The notes under the pieces are model-generated. The model was given only the letters and a program-made list of their open reading frames with translations. It was not told where the DNA came from and made no database searches. A stretch of 61,473 bases of DNA from positions 1 to 61,473 of the forward strand of contig NZ_JADOTV010000018.1 of the NCBI RefSeq assembly GCF_015767245.1, read 5' to 3'. Position 1 is the first letter of the stretch. The number at the start of each line of letters is the position of its first letter. The translations under genes were made by a program, and so were the position numbers. This stretch comes from Aureivirga sp. CE67. GTDB lineage: Bacteria > Bacteroidota > Bacteroidia > Flavobacteriales > Flavobacteriaceae. This document shows, in pieces, positions 17,720 to 26,077 of this stretch.

Positions 17720-19283
17720 TATTTTCTTTTTTTCTAGTTTTTAATTCAGTAATTCTTGCAGCTAATGGAAATTGCATTGGATTTGTTTTCAATTTCCCTT
17801 CAGATGTAATCGTTTCAATCAAAGCATTTTCATAGGGTGTAAAAAAGTCTTTTATCATTTCATCAACAAGTTCTTGTTTTGATTTATCATCTTGTGTTTT
17901 CATATCACGCAGATAATATTTCAAACGCCAGACTTGTTCTAATGGAAGTTTTTCTCCTCGTTCGATTCTTTTTTGCGCACTATTAAATCCTTTTGCACTT
18001 CGCTTGATTTTTCCCAAAAAGCTTTTCTTAATGATTTCTTTTTCAAGCATTTTTTGAATAGTTTCGGAATGCTTTAAAGCTGTTTCATAATTATTCCATG
18101 AAAAAACTTCATCCATAATACAAACAGCATCTTTTACAACATCACCATCTTTATCTTCATGTTTTTTCGCATTAGAAAGATATTCCTCCGTTATTTCAGA
18201 AATACGAACCACAGGAGTTTTCGCATTTACCAAACTAATTCCAGCAGATAGACTTACATCATTCAATTCTTGAATCCCTTTTTTAGCATCTTTAAAAGTC
18301 TTTTGAATTTCTAAAGCAAAAGGTAAAATAGCGTCCCAAGCTCCTATAAAAAAGCAATCATCTCCACCACTAAAAACAGTATAGACATTGTTTTTATATT
18401 GATACTCAATATCATCACATTTATCTTCAATATTTTTAGTATCGGGTTGTTTTTCTTTAAAACATTTATTTTTAATAATATTTCGAATGCTTTTTTCTTT
18501 CTCACTATCCATCAAAAAGAAACCATTAAAGAATTGATTTATCTTTTCAAATTGCTTTACACCTTCAATCTTATTTTTAAAAACAGTTCCCAAATTATCA
18601 ATATCCATTTTTAAAACGCCAAGAAAATCAGAACCTGTTCTCTCTTCAGCAAAATGTGCCAAAGCATCAAATTCAATAATTCCACCTTTTGTATAATTCT
18701 CAGATAATTCTTTTTCAGGATTGTTAGCTTTAAATTCTTCTATCAACTTTAAAAGAGAAGAATCCCATTTAGGTAAATAATTTGAATACTTTTCTTTTAA
18801 CTCAATATATTCTGTTTTGATTATTTTATCAAAAGTTTGAAAAGGATAAAACATCCTTTGAAAATCATCTTCATCAATTCCATCTAAAGACTGGTAACGT
18901 TTTCTATTGTTTTCTTTTACCAAATAACTCCAAGCTGTTTCATAATTTACTTCAGAAGCATAAGTTAATCGTAGCAATAAATCTTTTGTTTCTTTTTTAA
19001 ATTCCTTTTCAACCTTTTCAAGAATGGAATCTAAACCTGTTAAAATCTCGTTAGATTCACAAATAGCAAAGAAACCTCCACCTCCTTGATAATCATTCCA
19101 TTGCTCATTTTTAGTTTTCTCATCTGTTCCCAGAGTTTCCTTCAATTTCTTCAAGTATTTTTTTTCTAATTCTTGAATTTCACTAGAGCGTAGCTTTAAG
19201 TTTTTTGCAGCTCCTTTTGTTTTGACATTAAAGATGTATTCCTGAATTCCAGAAAAATCACCTTTTATAATAGTTATACACAT
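17688..19283 (-). CDS. cas10: Cas10 (Csm1) without HD domain, cyclase motif intact
   Basis: Large subunit of the Csm complex. At 531 residues it is about 200-300 shorter than classical Csm1 proteins. It starts directly with the first palm-type segment (IKGDFSGIQEYIF, then KGAAKNLKLRSSEI), so the N-terminal HD DNase domain is absent. The second palm domain holds MDIDNLG (around 226-232) and the cyclase motif SGGDD (305-309), both intact, followed by LSAGISLV and the helical C-terminal domain. Known Cas10 proteins with GGDD make cyclic oligoadenylates (or SAM-AMP in some Bacteroides systems); signalling rather than ssDNA cleavage is therefore expected here. The ATG lies 29 nt from a decayed repeat at 19312. 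Confidence 0.95.
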   Translation of the reverse strand: MCITIIKGDFSGIQEYIFNVKTKGAAKNLKLRSSEIQELEKKYLKKLKETLGTDEKTKNEQWNDYQGGGGFFAICESNEILTGLDSILEKVEKEFKKETKDLLLRLTYASEVNYETAWSYLVKENNRKRYQSLDGIDEDDFQRMFYPFQTFDKIIKTEYIELKEKYSNYLPKWDSSLLKLIEEFKANNPEKELSENYTKGGIIEFDALAHFAEERTGSDFLGVLKMDIDNLGTVFKNKIEGVKQFEKINQFFNGFFLMDSEKEKSIRNIIKNKCFKEKQPDTKNIEDKCDDIEYQYKNNVYTVFSGGDDCFFIGAWDAILPFALEIQKTFKDAKKGIQELNDVSLSAGISLVNAKTPVVRISEITEEYLSNAKKHEDKDGDVVKDAVCIMDEVFSWNNYETALKHSETIQKMLEKEIIKKSFLGKIKRSAKGFNSAQKRIERGEKLPLEQVWRLKYYLRDMKTQDDKSKQELVDEMIKDFFTPYENALIETITSEGKLKTNPMQFPLAARITELKTRKKENNESEKYAKTI

Positions 19284-19311
19284 TTCTTATGTTTTCATGA
19301 TTATTAAATTT

Positions 19312-19685
19312 ATTTTAATTGTAAAATACTTCGGTTAATCGGTGCTACAGACGGTCGTACAGTACTACCTAACGTTTTTCAATTGTAAAATACTTCGGTT
19401 AAAGTTTGGATTCATCGAAGGCATACCTGTACTTCAGCAATTTCAATTATAACTTATTACAGTTAAAGTTCCCTCAATTTAAAGGAGCTGGTAAATTCAT
19501 TATGACTAAAGGTAAAACTTGACATTTTCAATTATAATATATTTCGGTTTAAGCTCAAATGGAAGAGAAAGCAGAACTTCAAGGACTACCATTTTAATTA
19601 TAATATATTGCAATTAAATTTGTGCTACGATGACAGTCATGCAAAACCCTATATAGTTTCAATTACAACATATTGTGGTTAAAAT
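19312..19685 (-). CRISPR. Decayed mini-array between cas6 and cas10
   Basis: Six recognisable 30-bp repeats start at 19312, 19376, 19440, 19525, 19591 and 19656, in the same orientation as the main array. The two nearest cas10 are allele B-like; the other four are A-like or mixed, with several substitutions each (for example CAATTAAATT replacing CGGTTAAAGT). Gaps are 34, 34, 55, 36 and 35 nt. It lies in the 453-nt gap downstream of cas6 and upstream of cas10, so it would be carried on any cas6-cas10 transcript. Whether Cas6 still cuts these repeats is unknown. Confidence 0.9.
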
Positions 19686-19736
19686 CTTAAATATAAAAAT
19701 GTCAAAGAACGAATAATTATTAAGGTTTCAGAAGAA

Positions 19737-20528
19737 TCATTCCTTCAAAACCTCAACCATTCCACAACCCATACTAGAATCCACACCCAAACCAGCGTTA
19801 TATAGGATTTCATGAATTTCGATAGGAGCAGTCAGTTCAAAAGTGTATAAAAACATTTTGTTTCTAGTTTCTCTTTCTGTCATTGGATTAATACGAAACA
19901 AACGAGAACCTAATCGTTTTACAACTTTAAAAGACATTTCATTTTCTTGAATATTTTCTTCCATAAAATCATGAAATTGTAGATGTTTTTGTTTTTGTTG
20001 CAGATTGTTTAGCGCATATTTCGCATAAATATCTTTATTCTTTTCTGGGTCTAAATGCAAAATCCTTTCATTTTCATCTTTAGCAGTTAAAAACACAGGA
20101 CTAATCGTTTTATATTGCATCGTTTCAAGAAAAATTGGTTTCGTTAAAACAGTAACTCCAGTCACTTCAAAATCAATCCCATTAAAACGATTTCCAATAA
20201 ATCCTTTTTGTCTCATAAATAAACCTTTGATAAACTCCTGTGCAGCTTCATCTATCATAAAAGCAATTTGTACCGAAAACGTATTTCCTTTTAGTTCAAA
20301 AAGCTTTTGTTCTTTCCAAACTTTAAAAGGATACAAATTCAGCTCAGAAATCGTAAAGAATTTAAATGTTTTATGTCCAACTTTATAACCATCATCGTGT
20401 AAGAATTTTGAAAACTCTGCATTCGCAGTTCCTATTGTTTTATACACCCAAGAAGAAAGTGCATATTGATAATCCATTGGCAACATTCGGTTGCGTGAGG
20501 TACGAGTAAATTGTAATTTAATTCTCAT
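19737..20528 (-). CDS. cas6: Cas6 pre-crRNA endoribonuclease
   Basis: Cuts CRISPR transcripts within repeats, leaving the 8-nt 5' handle. The 263-residue protein has the RAMP ferredoxin arrangement: N-terminal strand IKLQFTRTS, a candidate catalytic His at 44 in FLHDDG, the FKFFTISEL motif, and the C-terminal glycine-rich loop NAGLGVDSSMGCGMVEV that defines Cas6. It is the first cas gene, divergent from xdhC with a 156-nt gap (to its ATG), and separated from cas10 by the decayed mini-array. Confidence 0.95.
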   Translation of the reverse strand: MRIKLQFTRTSRNRMLPMDYQYALSSWVYKTIGTANAEFSKFLHDDGYKVGHKTFKFFTISELNLYPFKVWKEQKLFELKGNTFSVQIAFMIDEAAQEFIKGLFMRQKGFIGNRFNGIDFEVTGVTVLTKPIFLETMQYKTISPVFLTAKDENERILHLDPEKNKDIYAKYALNNLQQKQKHLQFHDFMEENIQENEMSFKVVKRLGSRLFRINPMTERETRNKMFLYTFELTAPIEIHEILYNAGLGVDSSMGCGMVEVLKE

Positions 20529-20684
20529 TCTATTTTTTTCTCTTTTTACTAACAGTTGCGTAAAGCTAAAGAAAACTTTTTGTTTAAAAATGTGGCTTTC
20601 CGTAAAATCACAAAAAATAATACTTGCTTTAAAAAAACTTTCTCCCGAACTTGTTGTAAAGTATTAATTAACAATAAATTTTAC

Positions 20685-21680
20685 ATGATCACTTGTTTCG
20701 AATCTATATTGAAAAACCCTACACAATCTTTTGTTTTACTTTTTGTAGTGCAGCACCAAGGCTCTGTACCTCAAGAAACGGGAGCGATGCTTTTGTTGTC
20801 TTCTGATGGAAATTTGGTAGGAACTATTGGCGGAGGTTTTTTAGAATTTTCATGTTTGGAAAAAGCGAAAAAACTTTTAGGAAGAAACACTGCAGTGTTG
20901 GAGAGAATAGAAATGAATGCGAAGTATTCTAAAGATGCGAAAGCAATTTGTGGAGGAAGTGTGGAAGTTTTGATTACAAGCAAAGCGACGAAACAAGTAG
21001 AAGAAATAACGAAAATTGTAGCAAATGAAAAAGAAGGAAAAGAAACTACTTTTTATATAGATTGTGAGGAGAACTCTGAAAGTTTTGGAATGCTATTTTC
21101 AGAAGTAAATGAAGAAAAAACACTTTTAAAAATCCAGTTAGAAACTCCAAGAAAATTAATTGTTTGTGGAAATGGGCATTGCGGAAAAGCAATTGCAGAA
21201 CTAGGAAATTGGCTAGGTTTTGAAACAACACTTTTGGATAGAAGACCTTATTTGGAAGAAAAAAATACGGAAATTCTCTATGTAGAAAATGATTTTGGAA
21301 GTTTTGTTAAAGAAGAAAAAATAGATCGAAATACTGCTATTGTTTTGGTACATAAAAACCATCAGGAAGACCGTGAAGCTTTAGAGTTTTGCTTAGATTC
21401 GGATGCAAAATACATCGGAATGATAGGAAGTAAACGAAAAGTTGCTTTTTTAAAAGATGCTATTTTAGAAGAACAATCTTTACCTGAGAATGTTTGGGAT
21501 AAACTTTACACACCTATCGGAATTGATATTAATGCTAAGAAAGTAAAAGATATTGCACTTAGTGTAATAACAGAAATTGTAGCTGTTTTTAATGAGAAAG
21601 ATACTTCGAGTTTAAAATCCTTTTCTAGAGAAAGAGAGTTGGTTAAAAATGTGGCTTCGAGAGCTTCAGCCACCAGTTGA
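20685..21680 (+). CDS. xdhC: XdhC/CoxI-family protein
   Basis: The family supports maturation or cofactor loading of molybdenum hydroxylases such as xanthine dehydrogenase. The N-terminal XdhC_CoxI domain shows VVQHQGSVPQETGAMLL and GTIGGGFLE. The C-terminal Rossmann domain shows VCGNGHCGKAIAELGNWLGF, LDRRPYL, YIGMIGSKRK and TPIGIDINAKKVKDIA. I chose ATG 20685 because the upstream in-frame extension (TTG at 20556) has no family similarity and lies in the divergent promoter region. No xdhAB genes are in the window. The last ten or so codons and the stop are formed by a palindromic repeat, giving the odd tail NVASRASATS. Confidence 0.88.
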   Translation: MITCFESILKNPTQSFVLLFVVQHQGSVPQETGAMLLLSSDGNLVGTIGGGFLEFSCLEKAKKLLGRNTAVLERIEMNAKYSKDAKAICGGSVEVLITSKATKQVEEITKIVANEKEGKETTFYIDCEENSESFGMLFSEVNEEKTLLKIQLETPRKLIVCGNGHCGKAIAELGNWLGFETTLLDRRPYLEEKNTEILYVENDFGSFVKEEKIDRNTAIVLVHKNHQEDREALEFCLDSDAKYIGMIGSKRKVAFLKDAILEEQSLPENVWDKLYTPIGIDINAKKVKDIALSVITEIVAVFNEKDTSSLKSFSRERELVKNVASRASATS

Positions 21681-21985
21681 TACTTCGGAGATTGAGCGGA
21701 GTCGAAATCGGGTTGTCATTTGAAGAAGAAAATCAAGGCAAGACATTGGGGCTTCGGCTCCGCTCAGCCACCGGTTTGGTGTTGTACCGAGAGTAATGTG
21801 GCTTCGAGAGCCTCAGCCATCGGTTGATACTTCGCAGATTGAGCGGAGTCGAAATCGGGTTCTCTTTTGATGGAAAAAATCAAGGTAAGACATTAGGGCT
21901 TCGGCTCCGCTCAGCCACCGGTTTGGTGTTGTACCGAGAGTAATGTGGCTTCGAGAGCCTCAGACACCGTTCAAGAGTCCTCTAC
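21650..21985. repeat. GC-rich palindromic repeat cluster, copy 2 (147-bp tandem)
   Basis: GTGGCTTCGAGAG occurs at 21651, 21798 and 21945, exactly 147 bp apart. Each unit holds the arm GATTGAGCGGAGTCGAAATC, an AT-rich connector, then GGCTTCGGCTCCGCTCAGCC and a linker (GGTTTGGTGTTGTACCGAGA). Two full units and a partial third are seen. The first unit runs into the 3' end of the xdhC-like frame. Confidence 0.9.
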
Positions 21986-22372
21986 CCTACTCAGCACCAA
22001 TAAAAACTAACAAATAACAACTAAAAAGCATTTTAATAAAATAAATAATAACTTTTTTAAAAATATTTATTGATAAAATAGTATTAGTGCTTTTTTATAG
22101 CTTCTACATAAAAACCGTTGTTTTTACTGGTTTGATTTAAGTTTTATTAATTTTAAAATAGTTATAGATATTGTTAAAATAAGATAATACAGTTAAAGTT
22201 ATGAGCTTTATTTTCTATTTATGATTACAAAATAGTTTTGAAATTACGAATATTTTTATAATTTCGTGTCCGCTATTATGAAAGTGTAAATATTACGCAA
22301 AAAAAGAAAGAGTTTGATTTTAATAAAGAACAAAAACAACATTTAAAATAAATATTAACTAAAATCAAACAA
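21986..22372. other. AT-rich intergenic region before the C10 peptidase gene
   Basis: No open frame of note, RNA gene or strong hairpin was found. The stretch is A/T-rich and should hold the promoter of the peptidase gene at 22373, but no convincing TTG-N19-TAnnTTTG pair is visible. Confidence 0.5.
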
Positions 22373-23545
22373 ATGAAGAAACTTAATCTAATTAAGAAAT
22401 TACTTTTAACTCTAGTTGTAGGAATCGTGATGTTTTCTTGTAGTAAAGAAGATAATCCAGAAACAAATCAAAGTGAGCAAGATAAAAACATCGTTAGTGA
22501 AGTATCTGCAGGAAACTTAGCAAATCACATTTTATTTGGAGAAGGAAGCGCGAATGCTAGAGTAACACGAAAAAAGAAAGTAAAAACTATTTTTACTGTA
22601 CCAGATCAGGAAAATAATCCAGCTTTTTATATCGTGAATTATGAAGGTGGAGGATTCGTGATTATTTCTGGAGATCGAAGAATGGAGCCTGTATTAGCTT
22701 TTTCTGAAACAAACACATTTGATACGGAAGAAAAGTATTATCCAGGAGGTTTAGTAGGTTGGATCTATGAAACAAAAACGGACATTGAAATCCTGAGAAG
22801 AAACGATGAAAGACCAAGTGCTTTGGTAGAAAAATTATGGAAGAAATTTGAAAGTGAAGATGTAGATATGCTTTCTACAAAACAAATGAAATCTAGCTCT
22901 GATTGTACACCATATAATGTTCAAAGAGGGCCTTATATTTCTACTACTTGGGGACAAAGTTGTGGTTATAACTCAATGACACCTGCTAATGATTGTGGAC
23001 CATGTGATCATTATTATACAGGATGTGTAGCTACAGCAATGGCACAAATCATGAAATATCACCAATATCCTTCAAACTATAACTGGGCTGGAATGCCAGA
23101 TAATTACGGAACTACTTCTACAGCGATTTTAATGGCTGATATTGGAGAGGCTGTAAATATGGATTATGGATGTGATGGTTCTTCTGCGAATACAAATAGT
23201 GAAGCTGCGCCTTCTTTTACTGGAGATTTTAACTATAGTTCGGCTTCTTTTGCAGATTTCAATATTACTACAGTAACAAATGAGTTAAACGTTAGTAAGC
23301 CAATGATTTTAAAAGGAGGAAAAAACACTGGTTGGTGGATTTTTGGAGTATACTCTGGAGGTCATGCTTGGGTTTGTGATGGTTATTTGAATACCATTGA
23401 TCCTTGTGAAGGAAATACTCTAAAACTAAGAATGAATTGGGGATGGAATGGAAGCTATGATGGATGGTATAGTTCTAATAATTTTAACCCTGGAAGTAAA
23501 ACTTTTAATTATAAGAGAGGAATGGTGTATAACATCAGACCATAA
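22373..23545 (+). CDS. C10-family (streptopain-like) cysteine peptidase, lipoprotein
   Basis: Secreted protease precursor of 390 residues. A lipoprotein signal ends at C23 (GIVMFSC). The Spi-type propeptide region contains FYIVNYEGGGFVIISGDRR (85-103). The C10 catalytic domain begins after about 175: catalytic Cys218 in YYTGCVATAMAQIMKYHQYP, catalytic His331 in SGGHAWVCDGY, and the NWGWNGSYDGWY segment near 355-366. Members such as SpeB and interpain degrade host proteins or act in nutrition; here surface anchoring by lipid is inferred. It is flanked by repeats and has its own terminator, so it is a single-gene unit. Confidence 0.93.
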   Translation: MKKLNLIKKLLLTLVVGIVMFSCSKEDNPETNQSEQDKNIVSEVSAGNLANHILFGEGSANARVTRKKKVKTIFTVPDQENNPAFYIVNYEGGGFVIISGDRRMEPVLAFSETNTFDTEEKYYPGGLVGWIYETKTDIEILRRNDERPSALVEKLWKKFESEDVDMLSTKQMKSSSDCTPYNVQRGPYISTTWGQSCGYNSMTPANDCGPCDHYYTGCVATAMAQIMKYHQYPSNYNWAGMPDNYGTTSTAILMADIGEAVNMDYGCDGSSANTNSEAAPSFTGDFNYSSASFADFNITTVTNELNVSKPMILKGGKNTGWWIFGVYSGGHAWVCDGYLNTIDPCEGNTLKLRMNWGWNGSYDGWYSSNNFNPGSKTFNYKRGMVYNIRP

Positions 23546-23610
23546 TATTTTCTATTTGTAAAGTAAAACTTTACGCTAATTTCAATATCATAAGATAAGT
23601 TAATTTTTCT

Positions 23611-23645
23611 AAGCTGTATTATTCATTTAATACAGCTTTTTTGTT
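23611..23645 (+). terminator. Intrinsic terminator of the C10 peptidase gene
   Basis: Stem AAGCTGTATT (23611-23620) pairs with AATACAGCTT (23629-23638), then a T tract. Confidence 0.88.
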
Positions 23646-23755
23646 TTTATAAGTTTTAGAATTATCAATTATTTAAGAGAGGATCATGGATTTATGAGGT
23701 AACTTTAATTAGGGTTTTAGCTTTGTTTAGTTGATGAAATACAAGCAGATTGTTT

Positions 23756-23785
23756 TGACTTCGACTTCGCTCAGTCACCGTTTAA
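23756..23785. repeat. Fragment of the GC-rich repeat family
   Basis: GACTTCGACTTCGCTCAGTC followed by ACCG is a single, diverged arm of the family seen at 9.85, 21.65 and 25.6 kb. No partner arm is evident nearby. Confidence 0.7.
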
Positions 23786-23860
23786 TGATTAGGATTGGAG
23801 ACTGGAAAGTTTTAATAGTTTTTGAAAAAAACATAACAAATGTCTAATTTTTGATGATCG

Positions 23861-23931
23861 CTGGCGCGAATTTGTAAACGTGATCACACAAATGCTAGAA
23901 ACAATGGGCACACTTTACAAAAGTGCGCCAG
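23861..23931. repeat. 71-bp imperfect palindrome
   Basis: Left arm 23861-23882 (CTGGCGCGAATTTGTAAACG...) and right arm 23909-23931 are near reverse complements: both read outward as CTGGCGC, then TTTGTAAA. The element could fold into a long hairpin. It resembles REP or MITE-type palindromes mobilised by Y1 transposases in other bacteria, but no transposase is in the window. Confidence 0.7.
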
Positions 23932-24061
23932 GTCTAGGTTTTCAATTAAAAAATTAGGAGAACCTGCCCCTCCTACCTCTCAAGAGAGGAGTTTGATTAT
24001 CTGTTTAATTTGATACAAGATTAAATAGGATAAATTATAGTATCGTTTAAAAAAATGAATT

Positions 24062-25582
24062 ATGGTTAGGAAAATTATTTATGTTGTTGGATTTCTTTTT
24101 TTGGGTTTACATGCTTTTTCGCAGGATTGTCATAATGTTTTTTTACAAACACAGACCGATGTAGATAATTTTAATTGTACAGAAATTACATATAATTTAA
24201 GAATTGGAAGTATTCGTGGAGATAATCCTAATATTACAAATTTGAATGGCTTGTCTTCTTTGACAAAAATTCGAGGAACGCTTTTTATTTCCAATATGTC
24301 GAATCTTACTTCTTTACAAGGTTTAAATAATTTGACTACAATTGTAGCTGATGATACAGGATTTAGCGAAGTGCATATTTCTTATTTGTCTAAAATTAAA
24401 GACATGCAAGGTTTGAACAATTTAACTTCCGTTCAAGGAACATTACGAATTACACATAATGATAATCTAATTGATATGGACGGTTTGCAAAACCTAACTA
24501 CTTTGAATAGTGCTTTAGAAATTGCTAATAATGATAAATTATTATTTCTTACAGGACTGGAAAATATAAATTATTTGGGTGCTGGAAGAATTTCAGGAAT
24601 AGGAATTTATTACAATCCTTCTTTGGTAAGTATTTCACAATTTAATTCTCCAAATGCTTTTTCAGATGCTCGGTTTTTGCATGTACATCATAATAATAAT
24701 TTGATAGAAGTTACAGGTTTTCAAAATGCTCATGGTTTACAAGTTTTTAATCTGACAAATAATCCAAAACTAGATGTTTGTAGTGGTTTTTGTAGACTTA
24801 CGGAAAACACTAGTGGATACATTCAATTGATGATTAATTCTAACAAAAGAGATTGTAATAATTTAAATCAGATTCGTTCTGGTTGTAATGAAGAATGTCC
24901 AACGAATTTATTTTTTAAAACACAAAATCAAGTAAGTAATTTTAATTCCAATTGTAAAATAATCCAAGGAGATGTAGTTTTGAGAGGAAATAATATCCAG
25001 AATATTCAAAATCTAGGAGAGATTACTACAATTCAAGGTTCGCTTTATATTTACGATAATTCCCACCTTACAAGTTTAAACGGATTTGAAAATCTAAAAT
25101 CCATTAGTGGAAATCTTGTCATTGATCATACTGCTATTTCGGATATTTCAAATTTAATCAATGTGTGTAATATCGGAGGAGATATCATTATTCGAAATAA
25201 TGAAAACTTGGATGATTGCCAGATTTTATGCGGTATGAATAATCAGATGGAAGGACATATTACGCTTGGAAATAATAAAGAGAATTGCTCCAACTTTTCA
25301 GAATTATTAGCTACTTGTGAATCAGATGCAGAGGTAATTGAAAATAGAATGCGAATTTATCCAAATCCAGCAAAACGTTTTATGAACATCGAATTTCCAG
25401 GAAACGAAATGATTGAAAGTGTTACAATTTCAAATGGTTTAAATATGCATATGGAAATACCTGTAGAAAAAGTAAGTAGTAATATGTTGTGTAATTTGGA
25501 GAAAATCAAAACTCCAGGAATGTATTTTATTACTGTAAAAACTTCTAAGGGAACTTATCGTCATAAGATGTTGATACATTAG
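24062..25582 (+). CDS. T9SS-secreted protein with receptor L-domain/LRR-like repeats
   Basis: A 506-residue exported protein. Signal peptide to FSQ21. Two similar blocks each start with a segment like LFFKTQNQVSNFN / VFLQTQTDVDNFN and continue with irregular leucine repeats (LNGLSSLTKIRGTLFISNMS; LQGLNNLTTI; LNGFENLKSISGNLVIDH) typical of receptor L-domain proteins. Each block closes with a Cys-containing cap. The last 80 residues are a type A T9SS sorting domain with IYPNPAKRFMNIEF and GMYFITVKTSKGTYRHKMLIH. It is therefore expected to be exported by the gliding/T9SS machinery and attached to the cell surface. The binding partner is unknown. Confidence 0.88.
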   Translation: MVRKIIYVVGFLFLGLHAFSQDCHNVFLQTQTDVDNFNCTEITYNLRIGSIRGDNPNITNLNGLSSLTKIRGTLFISNMSNLTSLQGLNNLTTIVADDTGFSEVHISYLSKIKDMQGLNNLTSVQGTLRITHNDNLIDMDGLQNLTTLNSALEIANNDKLLFLTGLENINYLGAGRISGIGIYYNPSLVSISQFNSPNAFSDARFLHVHHNNNLIEVTGFQNAHGLQVFNLTNNPKLDVCSGFCRLTENTSGYIQLMINSNKRDCNNLNQIRSGCNEECPTNLFFKTQNQVSNFNSNCKIIQGDVVLRGNNIQNIQNLGEITTIQGSLYIYDNSHLTSLNGFENLKSISGNLVIDHTAISDISNLINVCNIGGDIIIRNNENLDDCQILCGMNNQMEGHITLGNNKENCSNFSELLATCESDAEVIENRMRIYPNPAKRFMNIEFPGNEMIESVTISNGLNMHMEIPVEKVSSNMLCNLEKIKTPGMYFITVKTSKGTYRHKMLIH

Positions 25583-25596
25583 AATCATTGTCATTG

Positions 25597-25865
25597 TGGG
25601 CTTCGGCTCCGCTCAGCCACCGGTTTGGAGTTGTGCCGAAAGAAATGTGGCTTCGAGAGCCTCAGTCACCGATTTACAACTCGGAGATTGAGCGGAGTCG
25701 AAATCGGGTTGTCATTTGAAGAAGAAAATCAAGGCAAGACATTGGGGCTTCGGCTTCGCTCAGCCATCGGTTTGGAGTTGTGCCGAAAGAAATGTGGCTT
25801 CGAGTGCCTCAGTCACCGATTTACAACTCGGAGATTGAGCGGAGCCGAAATCGGGTTATCATTAG
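25597..25865. repeat. GC-rich palindromic repeat cluster, copy 3 (147-bp tandem)
   Basis: GTGGCTTCGAG occurs at 25647 and 25794, again 147 bp apart, with the arms GGGCTTCGGCTCCGCTCAGC and GAGCGGAGTCGAAATCGGGT. The cluster starts 15 nt after the stop of the T9SS gene. It shares the AT connector GAAGAAGAAAATCAAGGCAA with the copy at 21.7 kb, so the two clusters probably arose from one another. Confidence 0.9.
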
Positions 25866-26077
25866 AACGATAGTTTATTCTATATCTAACTTCGTTCAAT
25901 CTGTTTATAAACTCTTTAATAATTCAATAAGCAAAAAGAAAGCAAGATTGATATTTTTAATAAATTTCATTATGATTATTACAGTATTCTTTGTTTTATG
26001 ATGGAAAAGTTTAATTTTCTTCGTTAAGAATTATTAAGATATTTTATATCTTGCCGGTTAAATATTCGAATTAAAAT

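Noticed and set aside
20556-20684. N-terminal extension of the XdhC frame from a TTG
   Set aside because: It has no similarity to the family and fills the divergent promoter region with cas6.
25625-26001. Two overlapping plus-strand frames of 82 and 73 codons
   Set aside because: Both are encoded mainly by the 147-bp repeat units.
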